The notes under the pieces are model-generated. The model made no database searches and had not been told where the DNA came from. It saw only the letters and a program-made list of their open reading frames with translations. The position numbers and the translations under genes were made by a program. DNA of 10,644 bases from an uncultured Bacteroidales bacterium (GTDB lineage Bacteria; Bacteroidota; Bacteroidia; Bacteroidales; Muribaculaceae), in NCBI GenBank assembly GCA_947175585.1, contig CAMWNL010000015.1:1-10644 (forward strand), given 5' to 3'. Below are positions 6,004 through 10,644 of the stretch, in pieces. Position 1 is the stretch's first letter, and every line of letters starts with the position of its first letter.

Positions 6004-7905
6004 ATGAAGAAGGTTTTACTCTCACTGATGTTTGCAATGTCAGTTTACGGTTCGGCTCATGCTGTGAAAGCTGAAGTTCGCGGCGAACTGACAACCATAT
6101 TTTCAGAAAATTTTAATGCGCTGGTCAACGGTTCGGTAGCAGCTCCGGCTAACGAGGAGCTAAGTGCCAACGGTAAAATAGACTCTGCTCTCACAGGCGG
6201 ACAGCAGTGGAGCGGCAGAGGACTGCATGAGGCAGGCGGCGCTTTGGCCGTGATGCACTTCGAGCAGAGCGATTGGTTTGGAACAGAGGAGCTACAGGGC
6301 TATGTGCGTACCGCTTACACCGATGTGCGTATGGACGGAGGCAATTTCACTGCCCGTTTCCGTGCGCGAACACTCGGCAGTGAGTCATCACGACTCCTCG
6401 TGGAGCTATATGACCCCTATGTCACCAATAATATACAATCGGCGACAGTCGAGCTGACCGATGAGTGGGCAACTTATGAGGTCGATCTCTGTCATCCCGG
6501 TTACGGCAACCATCTCGCATTTCTTGAGATGGCGTCCTATGGCGAAGACTGGTTGCTCGACGATTTTGAAATCGTGCAGGACTATTATGAACTGCTCCCA
6601 CCGATAGTCCACTATGCGCGCAATGTCTCTTATGAACAGTTTACAGGCCGATGGAATAAGGCTCCGCTGACTGACAGCTATCTGGTCAATGTCTTCTCGT
6701 TGGACGAATCCGGTCAACGCAATATCCTTGTAGAGAATGTCGCTACGGATGATTGTGAACTGACAGTCACCGGCACTCAGAAAGGTACCGATTATTTCTA
6801 CACAGTGCGCAGCGTCAATGATCGTTACACCTCAGAGGAGTCTGAGCCGATAAGAGTGTATGTGCCGCTTTCGACACTTGAGACACCGGTCACCCTTGAA
6901 GCTGAGAATATTTCGACCGACGGTTTCACAGCCCGTTGGGAGCCGACTTTCCGCGCTATGGGTTATGTCATCGGTCTCAAACGCGAGTATACGGCTACGG
7001 AAGACATGCTCGTGACTGTTGTCAACGAGGATTTCGACAAGATTACCGACGGTGATCTCTCATGGCCTTACCCATTCTACGGAGAACTCGATGATATCAC
7101 TTCGATGCCCGGATGGTCATATAATTATTTTGATGTAAGAGTGGTATCTGGGATGTTCGGCCTCGACAATACATATAAGAAGTATGGCGAAGATGTCTAT
7201 CTTGCCACTCCGGCAATAGATCTGACCGGTGACGGCGGCCGTTTCACTATGGTTCTGGATGTCTATGGCGACAAAGGCGACGTTGTCAGCTTAAGTTGCG
7301 GAGACAAGACAGTGACCCACGCTCTTGAGAAGCAGGGAGCACAAAGCTTCAGTGTTGAGTTTGACAACGGCACTGCGGCTACGGTAATCCGCATGGAGTT
7401 TGACGGTGACGGTCAGTCAAAATTGCTGTTCTTTGATAATATCGCGATACAGCAGCAGTTTTATGCCGGTGACCCGGTGAAGGAGAATGTTGGCAACTTC
7501 CGCACGGAGACTCCGACACCCTCTTATGAGTTTACCGGCCTTAACGCAAATGAGGGTGACAAATTTGTCTACACAGTCACCGCATGGTCTTATTCTCAGG
7601 ACGAGGACGGAGTGTGGGGTCCGGATATTTTCAGTGAGGTTTCAGAGCCCCGAAGCGTTATGATAACTGATCAGGCAGGTATTTCCGAAGCAGGCGCGGA
7701 TAATACTACGGTCAGTGTTTCCGACAACGTATTGACGATTTCTACTGATAAATTTGGCGTTGTCAATATATTCAGCGCTTATGGCATGCACATTGGCAGT
7801 TATGTCGTGAGTCCCGGCTATAGTGTATTTAAGATCAAGACCGCTTATAAAGGGGTTGCTATTGTCCGGGTAGACGGAAAATCATTCAGAGTGCTGATTA
7901 AATAA
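6004..7905 (+). CDS. Secreted modular protein with Fn3-like domains and T9SS-like C-terminus
   Basis: Function unknown; probably exported and surface-bound or released. Start ATG 6004 gives 633 residues with a clean signal peptide (MKKVLLSLMFAMSVYGSAHA, 1-20). An in-frame TTG at 5962 would put 14 extra residues before it and overlaps the promoter. Residues about 28-193 look like a beta-sandwich (jelly-roll) domain, from IFSENFNALVNGS to WLLDDFEIVQDY. Residues about 198-288 resemble a fibronectin type III domain. Residues about 294-332 begin a second Fn3 (TDGFTARWEPTFRAMGYVIG), then a second jelly-roll follows (about 338-485, VVNEDFDKITDG to LLFFDNIAIQQQ), then the remaining Fn3 strands (about 505-555). 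Residues about 566-633 resemble a type A T9SS sorting domain (VVNIFSAYGMHIGSY...GVAIVRVDGKSFRVLIK). No catalytic motif was recognised, so a binding or adhesion role is possible but is inference. Confidence 0.82.
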   Translation: MKKVLLSLMFAMSVYGSAHAVKAEVRGELTTIFSENFNALVNGSVAAPANEELSANGKIDSALTGGQQWSGRGLHEAGGALAVMHFEQSDWFGTEELQGYVRTAYTDVRMDGGNFTARFRARTLGSESSRLLVELYDPYVTNNIQSATVELTDEWATYEVDLCHPGYGNHLAFLEMASYGEDWLLDDFEIVQDYYELLPPIVHYARNVSYEQFTGRWNKAPLTDSYLVNVFSLDESGQRNILVENVATDDCELTVTGTQKGTDYFYTVRSVNDRYTSEESEPIRVYVPLSTLETPVTLEAENISTDGFTARWEPTFRAMGYVIGLKREYTATEDMLVTVVNEDFDKITDGDLSWPYPFYGELDDITSMPGWSYNYFDVRVVSGMFGLDNTYKKYGEDVYLATPAIDLTGDGGRFTMVLDVYGDKGDVVSLSCGDKTVTHALEKQGAQSFSVEFDNGTAATVIRMEFDGDGQSKLLFFDNIAIQQQFYAGDPVKENVGNFRTETPTPSYEFTGLNANEGDKFVYTVTAWSYSQDEDGVWGPDIFSEVSEPRSVMITDQAGISEAGADNTTVSVSDNVLTISTDKFGVVNIFSAYGMHIGSYVVSPGYSVFKIKTAYKGVAIVRVDGKSFRVLIK

Positions 7906-7915
7906 TTCGTCTACT

Positions 7916-9295
7916 GTGCTTACATCTGGTAAACTCGGCTTCTGGGGACTGACGGCGCTCGTATTCGGTCTGATGGTCGGGGTAGGTATCTACAACTTAC
8001 CCCAGAATATGTCAGCCGCGGCTTCACCCGGCGCTGTATTTATCTCATGGCTCATTACCGGAGCTGGTATACTCCCGTTAGTATTTCTGTTTAAGTATCT
8101 CAGCGAAAAGTTTCCCGGCTATAATGCAGGAATCTATCAGTATGCCCAGGCCGGGTTCGGCAACTATGCCGGATTTAATATAGCCTGGGGCTACTGGCTG
8201 TGTTCGGCTTTTTCAAATGTGGCTTACGGGGTGATGCTCAATGATTCGTTCGGGGCATTTTTCCCGTCGCTGCTTGATCACGGATGGATGACGGTAGTGT
8301 TCTGCTCGGTGCTGATCTGGATAATGTACCTTATTGTGGCGCGAGGGGTGAAAACGGCCAAGACCGTCAATTCGCTTATGGCGCTTGTCAAGGTCGTGAT
8401 GCTTGTGTTTATCATAACTATCTTTATTATCTATTTTCGTGCAGGGCTGTTTGAGTTTGAGCTTTGGAACGGCATTTCTACGGCTGATAGTTTCGGCGAT
8501 CAGATAAAGGACACGATGATGATAATGCTGTTTTGTTTTTTCGGAGTGGAGGGGGCTGTGATGATGTCAGCCAGGGCCAGGAAGCCATCGGATGTCGGTA
8601 AGTCAGGCCTGGCCGGTTTTGCCATTGCTCTTCTGCTTTATATGGCTGTCTCGTTGCTGTGTTTCGGTCTGATGAGCCGTGCGCGACTCGCCGGACTTCA
8701 GGATCCGTCCATCGCCTATATATTGCGAGATGTCTGTGGCGAGTGGGCTTATTGGTTTGTTATTTCGGCTGTGATAATATCGCTTTTGGGCGGATGGGTG
8801 GCGTGGACGCTCGTCGTGTCGCAAGTCCCATACGAGGCATCGCTTGTCGGGATTTTACCCGAATGTTTCAGCCGTCTGAACCGTCACAATATGCCGGCGT
8901 TCGGTCTGATGGCGTCGAGTGTGGCAATGGAGGTGTTTCTGCTGATGGTCGTGATGGCTGATGATGTTTATCTTGCCGCTCTAAATATCACGGGTTTAAT
9001 GATTATACCGTGTTATTTCTTTACCGGGTTTTTCCTGCTTAAGAAAGGCGAGGGAAAGGGAATCAAGACAGTAGCTCTGATTGCCACGCTATTCTGTCTC
9101 TGGATGGCTTATGCCGGCGGTCTGATCAATATGGTTATGACATCGGCTTTTTATCTGTCAGGCATAGTTTTTTATGTCAAGGTGAGACGCGAACGCGACA
9201 AACCCGGCACGCCGTTATTTAGCAATAATGAAAAATTGGCGGTCGCAGCACTCGCTTTCGGCACCATCTTCACAATCTTTTATTATTTGAGTTAA
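7916..9295 (+). CDS. APC-family amino-acid antiporter, ArcD-like (basic amino acid/polyamine type)
   Basis: Inner-membrane exchanger of the basic amino acid/polyamine antiporter family, likely exchanging an amino acid for its product (arginine/ornithine type is the nearest I recognise). The 459 residues carry about 12 hydrophobic segments. GVGIYNLPQN (22-31) is the unwound helix-1 substrate motif; GYNAGIYQYAQAGFGNYAGF (68-87) is typical. FFGVEGAVMMSARARKPSDV (208-227) holds E212, matching E208 of AdiC in my recalled alignment, while the AdiC W202 position is F206. W297 in AWTLVVSQVPYEAS matches AdiC W293. The start is GTG: no in-frame ATG lies upstream, a stop lies at 7895, and the next ATG would remove half of helix 1. 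It begins 10 nt after the secreted-protein stop, so cotranscription is likely. Substrate not determined. Confidence 0.88.
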   Translation: MLTSGKLGFWGLTALVFGLMVGVGIYNLPQNMSAAASPGAVFISWLITGAGILPLVFLFKYLSEKFPGYNAGIYQYAQAGFGNYAGFNIAWGYWLCSAFSNVAYGVMLNDSFGAFFPSLLDHGWMTVVFCSVLIWIMYLIVARGVKTAKTVNSLMALVKVVMLVFIITIFIIYFRAGLFEFELWNGISTADSFGDQIKDTMMIMLFCFFGVEGAVMMSARARKPSDVGKSGLAGFAIALLLYMAVSLLCFGLMSRARLAGLQDPSIAYILRDVCGEWAYWFVISAVIISLLGGWVAWTLVVSQVPYEASLVGILPECFSRLNRHNMPAFGLMASSVAMEVFLLMVVMADDVYLAALNITGLMIIPCYFFTGFFLLKKGEGKGIKTVALIATLFCLWMAYAGGLINMVMTSAFYLSGIVFYVKVRRERDKPGTPLFSNNEKLAVAALAFGTIFTIFYYLS

Positions 9296-10380
9296 ACGAC
9301 TATCAGTTCGCGGAGGATGGCGTCGGCGCGCCGCCAGAATTCTTCATTAATACGCAAGCGAGAATCAGTGATAGTCATCGGGCCGTTGCTTATGAACGGA
9401 GAGCAAGCTTTGATTATGTAATCGGCGCGATCTGCCGGAAGAGTGCTGACGTCAAGTCCGTCGGAGGTGCGCAGCGCTGTGATAAGTTTGTCATTAAAGC
9501 GTTGGTCGGCCGTCTCTTCATCAATTACAGTTATATCGGCCGTCTTCACATAGGTCTTAAGGTCGATGGTATTGTAGCGTCTCACGACACCATCGAAGCT
9601 GTGAGCTCCTGGTCCGAGTCCGAGATATGGAGTTTCGTTCCAGTATGATGAATTGTGACGGGATCTCATGCCCGGCAGGGCAAAGTTGGATATTTCGTAA
9701 TGCTCGTAGCCGGCCGAAGCCGTCGCTTTACACAACACCTTATACATCCGGTCTAAAACCGAATCATCGGTAGGCTCGATTTTTCCGGCCGTCATTTTAG
9801 CGTAGAGCGCTGTGCCGGGTTCGTAGGAGAGACAATAGGCAGAAATGTGGGGTAGACGGTAAGAGAGCAGTTCTGTCAGAGAGCGCTCCCATGACGGGAT
9901 GGTCTGGTCGGGCAGGCCATAGATGAGGTCGCATGAAATATTCGAAATGCCACCATCGAGCAGACAGTTGATTGCTCGCCGCGCATCGTCGGCGGAATGA
10001 CGCCGGCCTATCGCGCGCAGTTGGGTGTCATCAAATGACTGTATGCCCATGCTGACCCGATTGACACCCATATCGCGCCACGCTCTCACTGAAGTTTGGT
10101 TAACGTCTTCGGGGTTGGCTTCGATTGTAAACTCTCTGACATCATCGAGAGGGAGAGCCTTACACAGCCGGGCCAAGCGGTCCGGTGCGATTATAGATGG
10201 TGTGCCGCCTCCGAAGTACAGAGTCTCGACTTTATCGGTCAACTCGGCTGCGCGCCGATGGTACTCTTTTATCAGCGCTTCAATAAGAAGGTCAGCGTCG
10301 GTGAGATTGGGCGTAGAAAAGAAATCACAGTAGACACATTTGCTGTGACAGAAGGGTATATGGACGTAGATGCCTGCCAT
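9292..10380 (-). CDS. hemW: Radical SAM heme chaperone HemW
   Basis: HemN-like radical SAM protein; the HemW branch binds heme and is thought to deliver it to respiratory proteins rather than to oxidise coproporphyrinogen. The 362 residues are typical. The N-terminal HIPFCHSKCVYCDFF has C11, C15 and C18 for the 4Fe-4S cluster; the CxxxCxYCDF form without the extra cysteine of HemN marks HemW. YFGGGTPS (55-62) is the SAM-binding glycine motif; EANPEDV (87-93), NRVSMGIQSFDD (107-118) and DLIYGLPDQT (151-160) follow. RHNSSYWNETPYLGLGPGAHSF (241-262) contains the HemW-type HNxxYW segment. The ATG directly follows the TAA of the upstream nuclease gene, so translation is probably coupled. Its stop overlaps the antiporter stop by 4 nt in a convergent arrangement. 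Confidence 0.93.
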   Translation of the reverse strand: MAGIYVHIPFCHSKCVYCDFFSTPNLTDADLLIEALIKEYHRRAAELTDKVETLYFGGGTPSIIAPDRLARLCKALPLDDVREFTIEANPEDVNQTSVRAWRDMGVNRVSMGIQSFDDTQLRAIGRRHSADDARRAINCLLDGGISNISCDLIYGLPDQTIPSWERSLTELLSYRLPHISAYCLSYEPGTALYAKMTAGKIEPTDDSVLDRMYKVLCKATASAGYEHYEISNFALPGMRSRHNSSYWNETPYLGLGPGAHSFDGVVRRYNTIDLKTYVKTADITVIDEETADQRFNDKLITALRTSDGLDVSTLPADRADYIIKACSPFISNGPMTITDSRLRINEEFWRRADAILRELIVV

Positions 10381-10644
10381 TTAGAAGAATGATTCGGGTT
10401 CCTGACGGTTACAGAGATCAAGGAACTGACAGAATTTGCAGGCATGATTATCTTCGGCCTGATCAAAGGGGACATTTTTGTCGAAAATTTCCTCAATCAT
10501 GGCGAAAAGATTCTTGCGGAATTCCGTTTCAACCTGGTTGTAATCCTCAATAATCTGGTTATCTACTTTAAATTCCGGTATCTCGTCAGCTGAAGCAAGA
10601 GTGCGAAGAGGATAGACAAGCGGGTTGATGGCACAGTTTTCCTT
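10381..10644 (-). CDS. C-terminus of a PD-(D/E)XK nuclease-family protein, AddB-like (partial)
   Basis: The window holds the last 87 codons plus stop of a gene entering from beyond 10644; the start is missing. The frame is open throughout, reading NCAINPLVYPLRTLAS near the left end, then VETEFRKNLFAMIEEIFDK and finally ACKFCQFLDLCNR followed by EPESFF. The CxxCx5C spacing near the end matches the C-terminal cysteines of the iron-sulfur cluster in AddB-type helicase-nucleases, where a fourth cysteine lies far upstream; Cas4/RecB-like relatives have similar tails. The nuclease active site would lie outside the window. TAA at 10381-10383 is followed at once by the hemW ATG, indicating one transcript. 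The role in double-strand break repair is inferred from the family. Confidence 0.7.
   Translation of the reverse strand, partial: KENCAINPLVYPLRTLASADEIPEFKVDNQIIEDYNQVETEFRKNLFAMIEEIFDKNVPFDQAEDNHACKFCQFLDLCNRQEPESFF

Noticed and set aside
7749..7756. TAAATTTG as an internal promoter for the antiporter gene
   Set aside because: It matches the -7 consensus but has no TTTG at the right distance and lies in coding sequence; a few such matches are expected by chance in 10 kb.
10272..10496. 74-codon - strand frame starting at 10496
   Set aside because: Overlaps hemW and the nuclease C-terminus in another frame; the nuclease frame, with its CxxCx5C motif, is the convincing one.

Overview
The window looks like chromosomal DNA of a gut-type Bacteroidales bacterium; Muribaculaceae-like is my best guess. 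Reasons are the mid-range base composition, weak or absent Shine-Dalgarno sequences with A/T-rich leaders, promoter elements of the Bacteroidetes form TAnnTTTG, a secreted modular protein with a type IX secretion (T9SS)-like C-terminus, and a sodium-pump gamma subunit carrying a periplasmic lamin-tail domain, which I recall from Bacteroidales. No mobile element, CRISPR array, tRNA or rRNA was seen.

Layout. (1) 10-468: an Lrp/AsnC-type regulator ending in a strong hairpin terminator (475-530). (2) 624-5216: a tight five-gene operon on the + strand encoding methylmalonyl-CoA epimerase, the carboxyltransferase (alpha) subunit of methylmalonyl-CoA decarboxylase, an OadG-like gamma subunit fused to a lamin-tail domain, a biotin carrier protein, and the membrane beta subunit that moves sodium. 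It has a candidate Bacteroidetes promoter at 512-540 and a hairpin terminator at 5239-5276. (3) 5460-5825: a small unrecognised protein gene with its own terminator. (4) 6004-7905: a secreted multi-domain protein with its own promoter-like element, followed after 10 nt by a GTG-started APC-family amino-acid antiporter (7916-9295). (5) On the - strand, the C-terminus of an AddB-like PD-(D/E)XK nuclease (10381-10644, cut by the window edge) and hemW (9292-10380), which abut without a gap; hemW converges on and overlaps the antiporter gene by 4 nt.

How the genes work together. The operon fits the last steps of propionate formation from succinate. Methylmalonyl-CoA mutase (not in the window) makes (R)-methylmalonyl-CoA, the epimerase converts it to the (S) form, and the decarboxylase transfers the carboxyl group to biotin, releases CO2 at the beta subunit and exports Na+. 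No biotin carboxylase is present, which favours the decarboxylase reading over propionyl-CoA carboxylase. The other genes are ordinary neighbours with no evident link to this pathway.

I did not find a clearly new system. The points most worth a second look are the lamin-tail/OadG fusion, the secreted protein whose second Fn3-like domain seems to be interrupted by an inserted beta-sandwich domain, and the promoter that overlaps the terminator before the operon.
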